A stretch of DNA of 64,000 bases from contig JAJAGP010000442.1 in the NCBI GenBank assembly GCA_025084515.1, forward strand, positions 349,166-413,165, given 5' to 3'. Below the pieces are notes generated by a model that did not search any database, was not told the origin of the DNA, and saw only the letters and a list, made by a program, of their open reading frames with translations. Positions 23,286 through 34,589 of this stretch are shown here, one piece after another; position 1 is the first letter of the stretch, and each line of letters starts with the position of its first letter. Position numbers and translations under genes: made by a program. This DNA comes from Ancistrus triradiatus (Eukaryota > Chordata > Actinopteri > Siluriformes > Loricariidae).

Positions 23286-23615
23286 TGGTCTCAGTTATTA
23301 TACAGGCAAACTGCAATTTGAGCGTTTCTTGTTTCAGAAAACTTTGAATAGTCTGACAATGGGAGCCCTACTGGCTAAGGGATTTTTTACCTTGTATACA
23401 GTAAAACCCCACCTACTTTCAGTGATGTGTCAGTAAGTTTCTGATTGGCTTCCAGAGGTTTGCCACTTTACCATGTACCTACCCCATTATTTATCATGCT
23501 AAAGGCTACAATATAAAGTAAGCATCTTCTACTTCATGATTAATCACTAAATAAAACTAAAGTTAAAAAACTGGATGGTGTAGATAAAGGATAGAGCCAT
23601 TTGGAACACTATCTA

Positions 23616-24318
23616 CAATGCTTGAAAGTCTGCAAACCCTTTAGAGTTTTCTATATTTATGCTTAAATAATATGACCTAAACATAATCAGAATTTCAACC
23701 AAGTCATAAAACTAGATAAAAAGAACTCAATGAAACAAATGAGACAAAAATATTATACTAAGTCCTTTATTTATTGGGGTGCTCAGTGGGTAGCACTGTC
23801 GCCTCACATTGAAAAGGTCCTGGGTTCAATCCTAGGTGAAGCAGTCTGGGTCCTTTCTGTGTGGAGTGTGCATGTCCTCCTTACATCCATGTGGGTTCAC
23901 TCTGGGTGCTCCGGTTTCCTCCCACAGTCCAAAGATGTGTGTTAGGTGTCTTTTTGTTGTCTCTAAAGTGGTCCTAGTATGTGTGTGTATGAGTGCATGA
24001 GTGTGTGTGCCCTTTGATGGATTGGCGCCTTGTCTAGGGTTGTTCCTGCCTTGCACCCTATGCTGCTGGCTAGGCACCAGCTCTCCGGCAACCCTGTCCA
24101 GGATCAAGCGGATAAGAAAGTGAATGAATTTATTTATTGAAGAAAATGACCCAGTACATATCTTCGATATATCTGTGGTATAATATTTTCATTCCATTTG
24201 ATTAATCGAGTTCTCTTTATCTGATATTAGGATTTGTGTGAAAATCTGCTGATGTTTTGGGTCATATTTATGCAGAAATGCAGACTTCTAAAGGTTCACA
24301 AAATTTCAAGCACCATTC
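23616..24318. mobile_element. Tc1-like element, family 1, termini only, with SINE inside
   Basis: Left terminal repeat region 23616-23776 (CAATGCTTGAAAGTCTGCAA, CAAATGAGACAAAAATATTA) and right region 24128-24318 (AAGAAAATGACCCAGTACAT, TTTGTGTGAAAATCTGCTGA, ATTTCAAGCACCATT). No transposase remains; a SINE separates the two ends. The ends match the family seen at 1113, 47118 and 56766. Confidence 0.8.
23777..24127 (+). repeat. DANA-like SINE with target-site duplication
   Basis: Head GGGTGCTCAGTGGGTAGCAC (A box) and GGTCCTGGGTTCAATCCTAG (B box), body GTTTCCTCCCACAGTCCAAA, tail GATGGATTGGCGCCTTGTCT and AAGCGGATAAGAAAGTGAAT. The flanks carry an 11-bp direct repeat TTTATTTATTG (23766-23776 and about 24129-24139), as expected for target-primed insertion. 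Confidence 0.88.
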
Positions 24319-24439
24319 CGCATTGAAATTTTACTTATAGCTATTCAATATACTGGGTTAATGTTTTGATAGTGGATATTCAAATACTCCACACGTTATA
24401 TTGGCAATCAGATAACGGAAGTTTGGTTAATGGGGTTCA

Positions 24440-24935
24440 GCTGTAGTTCATATGACTGGAGTCCACATTACATGGCCCATGTTGGAACTGGACATTTTGA
24501 ATGAAAAGTGTAGCATTGATGCCATAAACTAGGAGAAAAATTTGGATGTTGTCCCAGCTGCTATTAGGAATGAATCAAAAATGAATCATTACTGTATCCC
24601 TGGAGACTGCATCATTGAGCCCAGATTGATACTGGGTATCATGTCTGAAGAGAGAAGCAATAATGCCACAAACTAGGAAGAACATTTTAGAATGCTGCCC
24701 AATTGTCATTTGATCATTACTGAAACAAGGTCAATATGGAGTCTGCATTACAGAGCCCAGCTTGATACTGGACATCATGTCTGAAGAGAGAAACTTTGGT
24801 CATTTGGTTATCAGAATTGAATCATTATTGTTCATGTGCATGGTGTCCACATAATAGGGCTGGATTTTCTCTGAAGAAAAGCATTGAGATGCAGACTAGA
24901 AAGAAAGGTTGAAGAGAAATGAATCATAATTCCAC
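24440..24935 (+). repeat. Degenerate tandem repeat, ~105-145 bp units
   Basis: Four successive units start at about 24455, 24601, 24735 and 24838 with TGGAGTCCACATTACA, TGGAGACTGCATCATT, TGGAGTCTGCATTACA and TGGTGTCCACATAATA. Inside recur GATACTGGACATCATGTCTG, AGAGAGAAGCAATAATGCC and ACAAACTAGGAAGAACATTT. Related units lie at 23160 and 25190. Confidence 0.7.
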
Positions 24936-24974
24936 ATAGTGCCACAAATTTTTATGCATAATAGTTTATATATG

Positions 24975-24979
<5 letters not shown>

Positions 24980-25019
<40 letters not shown>

Positions 25020-25034
25020 GCATATATAAAATAT

Positions 25035-25105
<71 letters not shown>
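24980..25105. repeat. (AT)n microsatellites
   Basis: TA runs at 24980-25017 and 25033-25105, able to fold into hairpins. Confidence 0.95.
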
Positions 25106-25109
<4 letters not shown>

Positions 25110-25192
25110 AATCTGTCTGTTACTGTAAGACAGCAATTTATTTTTGGGAGCAATAAAGTTCTTTTCTATCTATCTATCTTTCTATCTATCCA
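25110..25192 (+). repeat. LINE-type 3' tail with (TCTA)n
   Basis: GTAAGACAGCAATTTATTTT, GGGAGCAATAAAGTTC and a short TCTA run: the usual end of several fish LINEs. No coding part is attached. Confidence 0.5.
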
Positions 25193-25923
25193 ACTAGGAA
25201 GACATTTTGGAACATTGTTGCTGCTGATTTGAGCAGGAGTAAATTGGATTTTTTTCCCTAGTACAAACACTACAGAGTCCAGGTAGGCCCAACTGGCAGG
25301 AAACAGGCAGGACAGACCTGAGTGGTGAACTGACTGGCATGGTGGAGAGACTTCTATGTGTCCTCAGCTTAAAAAAGGAAGAAGCCCATTTGAGAACCCA
25401 AAGAAGGAATAAAGGTTTGAGCTGTGATGTGACTGTTCTGTGGGGAGAATGCCTAAACAGAGAACAAGGAACAACTGTTGTACCCACCGGCTCAGAGAAG
25501 GCACAGGAGAAAAAGCCTTGGCAAGTGAGCTGGCTGTGATTACCCCATTGTATTTTTAGATGGATAGTAAGTAAGGGGGAGTAAAGGGTGGGGTTAGTGG
25601 TTGTAGCTTTTTCTTATGACTTTAGTCATATGAAATATAGTGCAATTGTTCTTGTGTGTTAGGGTACCTATGATTTTTGCATAACATCGAGTTACATACC
25701 AAATTCAGTCATTGTGATTCAACAATTTAATGCACATCGTACATGCAAACATGTATGCAGCGTGAGAATGCATGTAATGAGTCCCTCTTTCACATAAAGC
25801 TTGGGATCTTCATTTCAGATGGAAGGCATGCAGAGATTATCATACTAATGCCTCGCTATTGTCTGTGAAAGCACTCAGAACTCATAGAAGCTCTTCATCC
25901 TTGTCCCATTACTGCCATTTAGT

Positions 25924-25924
<1 letters not shown>
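25193..25924. other. No recognised gene
   Basis: Begins with one more piece of the 24.4 kb repeat unit (CAACTAGGAAGACATTTTGG). A 66-codon plus-strand frame at 25339-25539 has no domain that I recognise. Confidence 0.4.

Positions 25925-25958
<34 letters not shown>
25925..25958. repeat. (CA)n microsatellite
   Basis: About 17 CA units, then imperfect continuation to 25980. Confidence 0.95.
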
Positions 25959-26151
25959 ACACATACACACAAACACACATACATATGCTGCAAGCCATTA
26001 TCTGCTCTTATCCGCTCTAAGTCTATGAGCAGATGAGAGACTGAGACTTTGAGAAAATTGCACACTGTTGCTTAGGAGCCAAGTTAAGACACACAAAACA
26101 CTGTACAGTGCAACAGATGCCACCATTTTCCACTTGCCGGTGCTGCACTTG

Positions 26152-26152
26152 C

Positions 26153-26230
<78 letters not shown>

Positions 26231-26239
26231 CTCTCTCTG
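26152..26239. repeat. (CT)n microsatellite
   Basis: CT run with GTCT and GCTC interruptions. Confidence 0.95.
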
Positions 26240-26734
26240 TGGTTTTAAGTATTAGGAGGTTGTTTTATGTATTAGGAGGTCAACAGCTGGTTGCTTATCC
26301 TGACTTGAGTGCATTAACCTTGTAGGCCCTTTTAGCTCTGAGGGAGAGATGGCGAGACAGCGAAGAGGGAGATCTGTCCTTTATCTTGAGTCCAAAGGTT
26401 GTAATGTTCAGTTTCTACACTTATGCAAATAATAAAGTCCTTGACAGACTTTTTTCTGCATAATTGCCATTACGTAAAACTGTTCCGGAACCCCGGATAC
26501 AATAGTAAGTGTTTGCTCATGAGGGCTAAACTAGGCTAAATTGCACAAAATACTCATTAAAAGTGAACTGAACTTACAGTATGTGTGCATGAGCATAAGT
26601 TTGTGTACATGCTAATTAAGTTGATGCTACTCTGAATTACACAGTGGAGAAGTATGTAAAGATATATTTAGCTAAGCAGAAGATTTGACCATATTGAAGG
26701 ATTTACTACATACTAAAATATTTTAATAAACATT
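26240..26734. other. No recognised feature
   Basis: Begins with a 20-bp-scale tandem duplication of GTATTAGGAGGT at 26249-26281. Otherwise unassigned. Confidence 0.35.
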
Positions 26735-26930
26735 CAAATACTTATTTTCCACCATGATTTACAATTAAATTCTTTAAAAATCCTACAATGTGATTTCCTG
26801 GATTTTTTTTTCTCATTTTGTCTCTCATAGTTGAAGTGTACCTATGATGAAAATTACAGACCTCTCCCATCTTTCTAAGTAGGAGAACTTGCACAATCAG
26901 TGGCTGACTAAATACTTTTTTGCCCCACTA
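26735..26930. mobile_element. Tc1-like element, family 5, single terminal region
   Basis: Matches the right end of the element at 59876-61035: ACTTATTTTCCACCATGATT, TACAATGTGATTTCCTGGAT, GTGTACCTATGATGAAAATT, ending TTTTTTGCCCCACTA. No partner terminus or gene. Confidence 0.8.
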
Positions 26931-28039
26931 TATGTTCAACAACTATTGTCCCTAGTTAGCACTGTTGGTGCTAACTGTTTTCCATCAAATTGCCACAGTC
27001 TATGTATAAACATTGTGTTTGACTACATCTCTAACATGTTAGTGTACTGTATAATACACTTAAATAGTACAGGTACACACCATTTAATGACTGCATAATG
27101 TTCTCTGAAACAGGATGCTGATCGAAATGGACATTGAGCAGACATTACCATAGTCACATAGACATTTTATTCTACTGTGATGTTAGTAAAGATGGTTTTT
27201 TCGCAAGAAAACTGTGCAAACAATATGTAAATGAGTCAGAGATGCTGCTGAAAACATGAGTGGAACACCACCATTTACATAGCATCCCTAATGCCAGTTC
27301 ATTTTTAATGTATGGAAAATTCATAAAAATTATAGAAAATACAGTAATGTACTCTTACAACTTTGTGTAGGGTAAAGCTGTAACACTTAAGAGGATGGTA
27401 TCAGGAACCTGATAGTTCTGTTTGACAGAAGCCAAAAATGCATTGATAGGCAGTATTACTGACAACACGAAGATCAGCCAGATGAAACAAGAGACTCAAC
27501 AAGTAAATGTGAAACAGTTTATATAATTATAGGTGATAGAGAATATACAGGTAGTGAGGGGGGGGGGGATGACTACTAGGTACTTTATAATGGGATAGGC
27601 ACATATGAACACCATTTACAGTTTGTTACAAAGAAGTAATGGAAAGTCATACACACAAAAAAAAGTCTCTAAACACAACAACTAAGTTAGAAGAGTCTCT
27701 AGTCCAAAGGTGACTTAACAAGCAAGTGAGCACATGACATGTGAGGTAGTCACATACACACACGAATGATGGACTTCCTCTCTTAAACTCTAACTCCCGT
27801 CTCTGCTTGTGGATACACAGCGTTGATTAGCTGTTAAGGTGACCAGCTGTTTATGGCCTCAGTGTTAAAAGACAGGAAAAAATGTTCTATTATAAACTTT
27901 TATAGCTTTCAAGACCTCAGTCATTGTAGCCAACGGATCGGGTTGAAATGAAACAGTGCATACCTTTATCTCACTATAGGTACAGAAATGGATAATAAAT
28001 ACCAGGGGTACATCACTATCGATACTGATACGAGGCCAG
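26931..28039. other. No gene recognised
   Basis: Unassigned, with a run of nine or more G near 27560. Confidence 0.35.
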
Positions 28040-28145
28040 TGGTTATGCTGTGGCTTAGGGACTACTGACCAATATGTTGAGGGTCCTCGCTCTGCCAAAG
28101 CTCCATCTGCTGGGTCCTTAAGCAGGTGACAAATACCCCTTTTCC
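28040..28145 (+). repeat. Degenerate family B SINE fragment
   Basis: CTGTGGCTTAGGGACTACTG, TTGAGGGTCCTCGCTCTGCC and CTGCTGGGTCCTTAAGCAGG follow the order of the family B SINE head and body. Confidence 0.5.
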
Positions 28146-28639
28146 AAAAGTTAACACAATTCCTTGGGGGCTTAGTGAAATATCTGTGACATGCTGTGAT
28201 CAAACTACAGTCACTGACCTTTCTGAAATCGTTCCCTTAATTGTTACATGATATCATAAGCTTAATTTATTTAGCTAATTAAATACATTTCACTGATTAA
28301 ATTAAGGAGATTTAATCATTCACATCAAATAACTAGTTTATATAGCTAATGAGGCTGACTTAATTTTACTGTACACCCTGAATGTGAGGCAATTCAGCTT
28401 CTGTGTGAGGAATCATCTCAACTATATTTACTATTTTTTATAGTTATATTTATGCTGCTAGTTCTTTGGGCCTTGAAACTTGTAATCGACTCTTCTTAGG
28501 ACCGACTCATTTGCATTCGCTTCTATGCACTTGTGATTTAGAGTGCAAATGATGACTTGAATAAAAATCTAGAAATTGTACACTTAAAAAAATAAGCGAT
28601 GTAATACAATACTACTACCATCTACCATCTTAAATGTGT
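28146..28639. other. No recognised feature
   Basis: AT-rich unassigned sequence. Confidence 0.35.
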
Positions 28640-28930
28640 AACTACTTGGAAGCTACTTAAGAAATAAGTTATCTTAGTTCAAAGTGGTTTGCACATACAT
28701 ACAGGTTTTTGCTGACTTCAGGTCTTCTGTGCTCTGAGCCCGGGGGCCAATGTAATGTTTTTGGCTGTTCTGGGCAGCCAACAACAGAGCAATTCCAGAG
28801 CTTAGCTTTTAGCTTTGATATAATGCTGGCATATTCACTGGGTAAGACAAAAAATGGCACCTCAAGTCATAGGGATGTGGGCAAAATCTGAATGGCTTGT
28901 TGGGTTGATGTTTTCTGAACAAGGCATCAA
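28640..28930 (-). pseudogene. THAP-domain relic, copy 1
   Basis: The minus-strand frame 28669-28860 encodes NCSVVGC, then TLHWPPGSEH, then VSKNLYVCANHF and a stop. This follows the THAP zinc finger (C2CH): a Cys pair near the N-terminus and a CxxH near the end. The spacing between the Cys pair and CxxH is about 26 residues, clearly shorter than usual for THAP, consistent with an internal deletion. The sequence after the stop is shared with copy 2 at 19470. A THAP domain binds DNA in THAP proteins and P-element-type transposases; I cannot tell which was the source. Confidence 0.55.
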
Positions 28931-29041
28931 ACAAAGAAATGACTAGTTTAGTTGAGGAAATGCTTAAGATCTGGGTGATTCCTAAAATTTCTGTTCAACT
29001 ACATGTTAACAGTCATATAAAATACATTCATTCATATTTTT

Positions 29042-29332
29042 AACCATTTAATCCTGATTAGGGTTGCAGAAAGCGGCACAGGGACAGGAGCAGCAAGGCA
29101 GGAACAACACTAGAGAGGGTACACTCACACACTAAGGGCACTTTAGAAACACAAATTAACCTAACATGCATGTTTTTGTAATGTGGGAGGAAACCAGAGC
29201 ACCTGGAGTAAACCCATGCGGACACCTGGAGGGCATGCACAACTCCACAAAGGCAGAGTCTGAGGTCAGTATCAAACCAGGGACACTGGAGCTGTGAAAT
29301 GACCATGCTAACAGATGTACCACTGTGCACAT
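29042..29332 (-). repeat. DANA-like SINE nested in Tc1 family 2 relic
   Basis: Tail TACATTCATTCATATTTTTA at left, AACCTAACATGCATGTTTTT, GTGGGAGGAAACCAGAGCAC, and tRNA-like part ATCAAACCAGGGAC, GCTAACAGATGTACCACTG at right. Confidence 0.8.
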
Positions 29333-29885
29333 TGCCATTCAAAGCAGACTTATAAGAATTATAGTGTGCCAAGAAAATATCCCCCACACCATTACACCAC
29401 CAGCACCCTTGATATGATTCATATTCTTTATGCCAAATTGTGAGCCTACCATCCGAATGTTGCAGCAAATGTCGAAATTTATCAGATCAGGCAACGTTTT
29501 TCAAATCTTCTATTGTCCAATTTTGGTGAGTCTGTATGAAGTTTAGCCTCAGTTGTCTGTTCTTTGCTGACAGGAGTGATACCTGGTGTGGACTTCTGCT
29601 GATGTACCCCATCTGCTTCAAGGTTCAATGTGTTGTGCATTTAGAGATGCTCTTCTGCATACCTCAGTTGTAATGAGTGGTTTTTTGAGTTACTGTTACC
29701 TTTCTGTCAACCCAAATCAGTCTGGCCATTCTCCTCTGACCTCTGGCATCACCTAGGAATTTTTACCCAGAGAACTTCCACTCACTGGATATTTTTTGGT
29801 TCTTCCCAACTGGATCGAGCTGATAGAAAGGCAACATTAACTCAAATAACCACTCATTACTACCAGGGTATTCAGAAAAACATCT
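29333..29885 (-). mobile_element. Tc1/mariner-type transposase relic, family 2, with inverted piece
   Basis: On the minus strand, TGGTGTAATGGTGTGGGGGA encodes GGVMVWGIF near 29370-29400, and SDGRLTIW sits near 29440-29460. TTGTCCAATTTTGGTGAG and AGATGCTCTTCTGCATACCT cover the N-terminal half of this well-known fish transposase. Frames are broken. At 29825-29885 a second piece (CAACATTAACTCAAATAACC, CACTCATTACTACCAGGGTA) is the same sequence in the opposite orientation, facing 29640-29710. Confidence 0.65.
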
Positions 29886-30213
29886 TGACATCATTGATGG
29901 AACAATGGATTTTGCATTATACCTGCAGGAAGACAATGACACTTATCAAACATGCTGTTCTACCAAGCAATGGTTAGAGACAAATAAAGTTAATGTTTTG
30001 GAAAGGTCAAGTCAAAGACCTGACCTTTTCATGTGAGGAAACCTACCAAGAGGGACCTATAGAGGAAGTATAGTATTTCTGTTTCATTCGTTTAACTGTG
30101 CTCTCTTTAGCTACTTTTAGGGCTTGTGTGAAATCCTGATTTTGAAGTTTATGTCATATTTCTTCAAAAATATGAAAATTTTTAAAAGTTTACAAATTTC
30201 AAGGACCAATGTA
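29886..30213 (+). mobile_element. Tc1-like element, family 1, 3' end fragment
   Basis: STKQWLETNKVNVLER around 29965-30005 matches the STKEWLKKNKVNVLEW block before the DDE glutamate, then the right terminal region: TTTAGGGCTTGTGTGAAATC, TTATGTCATATTTCTTCAAA and AATTTCAAGGACCA. Everything upstream is missing. Confidence 0.7.
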
Positions 30214-31159
30214 TACAATTACGGAAGCTCACTAGCCTACCACAAGGTGACCCGAGTTCCTATTATTAATCCACAGCCATTCCATTCTGTCTTGAAAGAA
30301 GACTTGTTATGGCTTAAATAAAAAAAATAATAATGGTAAGTTGTTTTTAAACTGCAAATTGGTAAACTGAGTTGTGCAGGTGCTTGTCACAACTGAGAAT
30401 GTGAAAAATTCCCAGTGTATCTACTGGTTTATCTTTTTAACCTACATTGCTGGCTAGCTTAATCATTATTAACATCAGGTAGTAGTTAGTTTATGCTCTC
30501 AACAGATAATCAACAGTTATTATGGTTTTAACCACTTAAAATGCACAAAAGCACAACTGTCCAAGTTCTGTGAATACATCATTCGACCACATCAATTATT
30601 CTCATTACATCAGTAAACAGCAGGTTTCCAAGGCAAAGCGGGGGTGTTATTAAGGTTCATAGTCACATGCATACATCAGAGCAGTCGTCCTCGATTACTG
30701 TGGACACTTACACAAAAGCTCCTTTTGAACTTCAGCAGACCTTCTCAAGCAAACATGCCTGTGGAACACACCCACGCTCATCTCCTCTCATCTGCTTCTA
30801 ATATAATACACACTCTGTACATACACGCACACACTTAACCTTATCTCATCACTCTTCTCATCTCATCTCCTCCTAATACTGCATGTACGACATCTGAATC
30901 ATTCACTATTGTGAGGAAAAAAACCATGTGCATGTATACACACACAATGAGCAAACACGGGGTAAGACTAAACCACTGAGCTTCAAGGCCTCATACATGC
31001 AGAGATGCGCTGCTCCTCTGTTCGAGTTTGTGTGTGCGCTATCTTTACTCAGTATTCGGTTTTGTGTGCTCAGGTCAGGCCCTCTGTTCAGGCCACAATG
31101 GAAACAGGTGTTTTGGAGTTTACCTGTTGATTCAGGCTTATACATATACACAGCTGCAG
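30214..31159. other. No gene recognised
   Basis: Unassigned sequence; CA-rich words near 30820-30830 and 30935. Confidence 0.35.
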
Positions 31160-31182
31160 ACACACACACACACACACACACA
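31160..31182. repeat. (CA)n microsatellite
   Basis: About 11 CA units. Confidence 0.9.
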
Positions 31183-31779
31183 CCATCCTCTACTTAAGGA
31201 GGGTATGACACTCATCTTTCTCACATCAGGCAGTAGGATGGACACACAGGTGGCTTAGCACAAACTAAGTGTGCAATAACGACAGCTGGAAAACAACCCT
31301 CCTCTTTCTCATCTTGCCTCGTGTGCTAAAGAGAGGAAAATTTGGCAGACTGTTTTTAACCCAAAAGCAGACTAGAAGTGAATGAGGATCCCAATCCAAG
31401 CATTCAAAAGTTAAACGAGCCAACTGTGACACAAAATGACCAAAATCAATTCAAGATGGCTGTACTATGAACTTTCACTACTAGATTCACAAAAAAGGGA
31501 TGGACAAAGGGCTAGTAATTAGGACTATGGCATTTATGATATGATTTTGTCCTGTCACAATATTCTTTTGTGGGAGCATTATAACATCATTAATACTTCC
31601 ATCCACTTCTATGCACTAATTAACCCAATTATTACAATACCAAGTAGACTACTGGAATATTTATTTTGACCAAATAATTTAAAAATAGTCTGGTCTTTAT
31701 AAATGACATTAATTTTTTGTGGCACACCTGATTATGTAGACAAGAAAGGGATAAGTAACTGGACCAGCAGCATCCATCC

Positions 31780-32550
31780 ATGTTTGCGATTCCAAAAAAT
31801 AATCAGAATTGTCTTTGATAACCGGTTAAATGTCTCCTTGCATCTTACCAAACTGATCTGGTCATGCAACTATCTCCTCTACAACATCAGGAGGATTCGA
31901 CCATTCCCTTTCAGGGAAGTAATTAAAATATTTGTCCAGTTTCATGTTATGTAAAAACTAGACTGCTGCAGCACTCTACTAGCAGGTCTTCCCATACACA
32001 CAACTGCTGTAACTGATGAGACTGTGGTACTGGACTATGGACCAAAAGGTCGAGGGTTCAAATCCCACCTCTGCCAAGCTGCCACTGTTGGGTCCATGAG
32101 CAAGTCCCTTAACCCACAATTGCTTGGATTGTAAGACTGTATTAAGTGTAAGTCGCTCTGGATAAGGGTGTCTGCTAAATGCTGTAAATAATGGATTTTT
32201 TTTCCTATCTAGGTCCTGTCAAACCCCACTCTGTACTTCATACACTTTGAGACTCAATCTTGTCTTGATTAGAGCTACACCTGGAGAGTAAAGGAAGACA
32301 AGCATCAAGACTTCTCTGTACTGGCACCCAGGTGACGGAATGAGCTTCTACTGGATGTCCGAATCAAACGTCTCTTCAAAGGATGACTAAAGACTCACCT
32401 CTCCACTTAGACTGAGATTGCACTTACACATTAAAAAAACAGGCCTTTAGGTGGTCAGTGCTCTTGCGAGTATGAGTTAATATATACAAAGAGTAACACA
32501 AAGTGTCTCTGTATAAGGGCGCCTGATAAATGCTGCAATGTAAACATAAA
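31780..32550 (+). mobile_element. LINE ORF2 3' end relic, split by a SINE
   Basis: The frame reads VFDNRLNVSLHLTKLIWSC, YNIRRIRPFPFREVIKIFV and, after a stop, KLDCCSTLLAGLP. These match the C-terminal part of L2/Rex-like non-LTR retrotransposon ORF2 (typical LDYCNSLLAGLP). A SINE sits at 32020-32190; coding resumes after it with FSVLAPR, NELLLDVR and LFKG.LKTHL, normally near the end of ORF2, then a 3' tail at 32503-32550 (TATAAGGGCGCCTGATAAAT). Multiple stops make it inactive. The tail matches the tail of the SINE inside it. Confidence 0.7.
32020..32190 (+). repeat. tRNA-derived SINE, family B
   Basis: GACTGTGG joins directly to TACTGGACTATGGACC, so the A-box segment (AGCCTAGCGGTTAAG in better copies) is deleted. 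B box GGGTTCAAATCCCACCTC, body GCTGCCACTGTTGGGTCC, tail GTCGCTCTGGATAAGGGTGT and CTGCTAAATGCTGTAAAT. Confidence 0.85.
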
Positions 32551-32934
32551 CCAATGAGGAGGCATCTCAGGTTACCTGTGATTTCATAATGCTCTACCTC
32601 TTGCTCTACAATTTAGGTGTTCTAGCCTATAGGCATGGCCAAAGTACATTGTCATTTTTTTTAAATACAACATTGAGGAAAGTGGATGAAAGTGGACACT
32701 TTTAATTCTTCTTACACCTGTCTATGAACAAAATGACACAATGGATCTAAGCAAGTTTATACAGACAATTTTGTATATTTGGGCTAAGGCTGTCAAAATT
32801 AGCTTTCATCAGAAACACACTAACCCATTCCATTGCATGACACATGAGATAACAGCTTGTACATGGTGTTTCTTATAAAAGCACCTAAGAAAATGAATAT
32901 TTTCCATTATAAAGATCCATTCTAGTAATTTATG

Positions 32935-32935
<1 letters not shown>
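32551..32935. other. No recognised feature
   Basis: Unassigned. Confidence 0.35.

Positions 32936-32972
<37 letters not shown>
32936..32972. repeat. (GT)n microsatellite
   Basis: About 18 GT units. Confidence 0.95.
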
Positions 32973-32973
<1 letters not shown>

Positions 32974-34589
32974 GGGTGTTTCCTTGGCAGCACTCTGTCA
33001 GAGAAGTCAGAATGAATTTTTCATTAATGAAATGTTATTAATGGGGTCAAATAGGAGCAAAAACTGGGATTAATTGACATTAACTTGACAAAAGTCATAC
33101 TATTTTTGCAGTTAAATATTTGAATTGTTTGGCAGCACTAATTTCGCCATGAGTGCACGCTTGTGTATGATCCATTGGTCCACTTGAAAATGAGTATTTA
33201 GGGTTCATAATGTTTCATGAAGTTTAACAGTTTAAAATACTTCCCTGTCTAAAATACTTTAGAAAACAGGGTATGAACAGCCAATGAGGCTTTAGCTGGC
33301 AAGATTCTGGACAGCAATATGTGCAGCAATATGTCTAGAGTGCACATCAGATGGTATGTGTGCATCTGAGACTAAAGCCTATGTATATATATCATATTTT
33401 CCACAGTGACTGTATAAAGTTACGGTGCACATTTGTTTCAATTGTAGTCATGTCAGGGACAGTGGTAACAATGCCAGTGGGCACAGATTTAAAATCAGTC
33501 GCTACTGTAAGATTCCTTTGTCCTTCAGAGAACTTTCATACCCATGTTATTGTGTGAAACACCACTTCTACTGCCCATAAGAGACTTCATGTATTTGTTA
33601 TTACTGAAGAGAAATTAAACTTTTTACTGTTATTCATGCACATGAGGGACTGGATGAACAAAAACCATAAACAAAGAAGAATTGGGTGTATTATCTGAAA
33701 ATGAACAGAAGGAGATTAAGATTGTCAACAGTGGTATGCTAGCCTACTTGTCACACAGCAGCCACGGTTATTGGTATAATTCGAATACTGAAATAATAAA
33801 ATAAAATAAGTTACTGAAAGGAATAAAGATCCATGACATGTGAACACACCCTAATACACACAGAGGGGGAGATTTGAGAGTGTTTCTGCATCAATATTCC
33901 ATGAAGATATTGCACTAAAGCATCCACAGAGAAACTGTAGGAAAATTACTACAGAGCATAAGAGGAAAAAGCAAAGATGATTGAGTGACTGAGTTGTCAG
34001 ATCACAACATTGAGGAGAGATAGACTTCAGGTGATATAAATGGATGAAGACAAAAGAGATTAAGTAATAAGGAGGGATAGAAGTTAATTTTCAGCATATA
34101 TTTAATAATACATGGAACTTAGGACAACCAAAACTCCAACCTGTCAGTCACACAAAGTGTGTACACAGTTCATATTTTCCATTAGTGTGTAAAGCACACT
34201 GCAAAGTGGAAGGTAAATACGTACAACTTTACATTAAGTAATCATTTTTAATAAACTATACTGGTTTTGTATTTTCATGGGAGGTAATTTCTGTTACAAA
34301 CTTGACAAAAATCTTTCCTGCATTGTACTCATTGATGTGCTGCCCTGCTGGAGTAGTACAAATATGAATGTATAGTATTTATTTATTTAATTAATTGAAT
34401 CAGGGGTTAGTAGGGTACTGTAGGGTAGGGTATTTTAATTTTGTTTTTAGTAGTCTGTGATAGGGTCACTGGCACTAACTGTGTATTGCTATTCATTTTA
34501 CAATAAAAGGGAAACCTTATGAATAGAGTGAAATAAATTATGGAAGGAGCTAGATAATGGGAACTGAAAGGAAGTTGTAGTTGCAAGAA
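32973..34589. other. No gene or known repeat recognised
   Basis: One of the longer repeat-poor stretches. Open frames are short with no domains. A TATATATATCATATTTT patch at 33385 and AATAAAATAAAATAA at 33792 are the only low-complexity parts. Confidence 0.4.
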
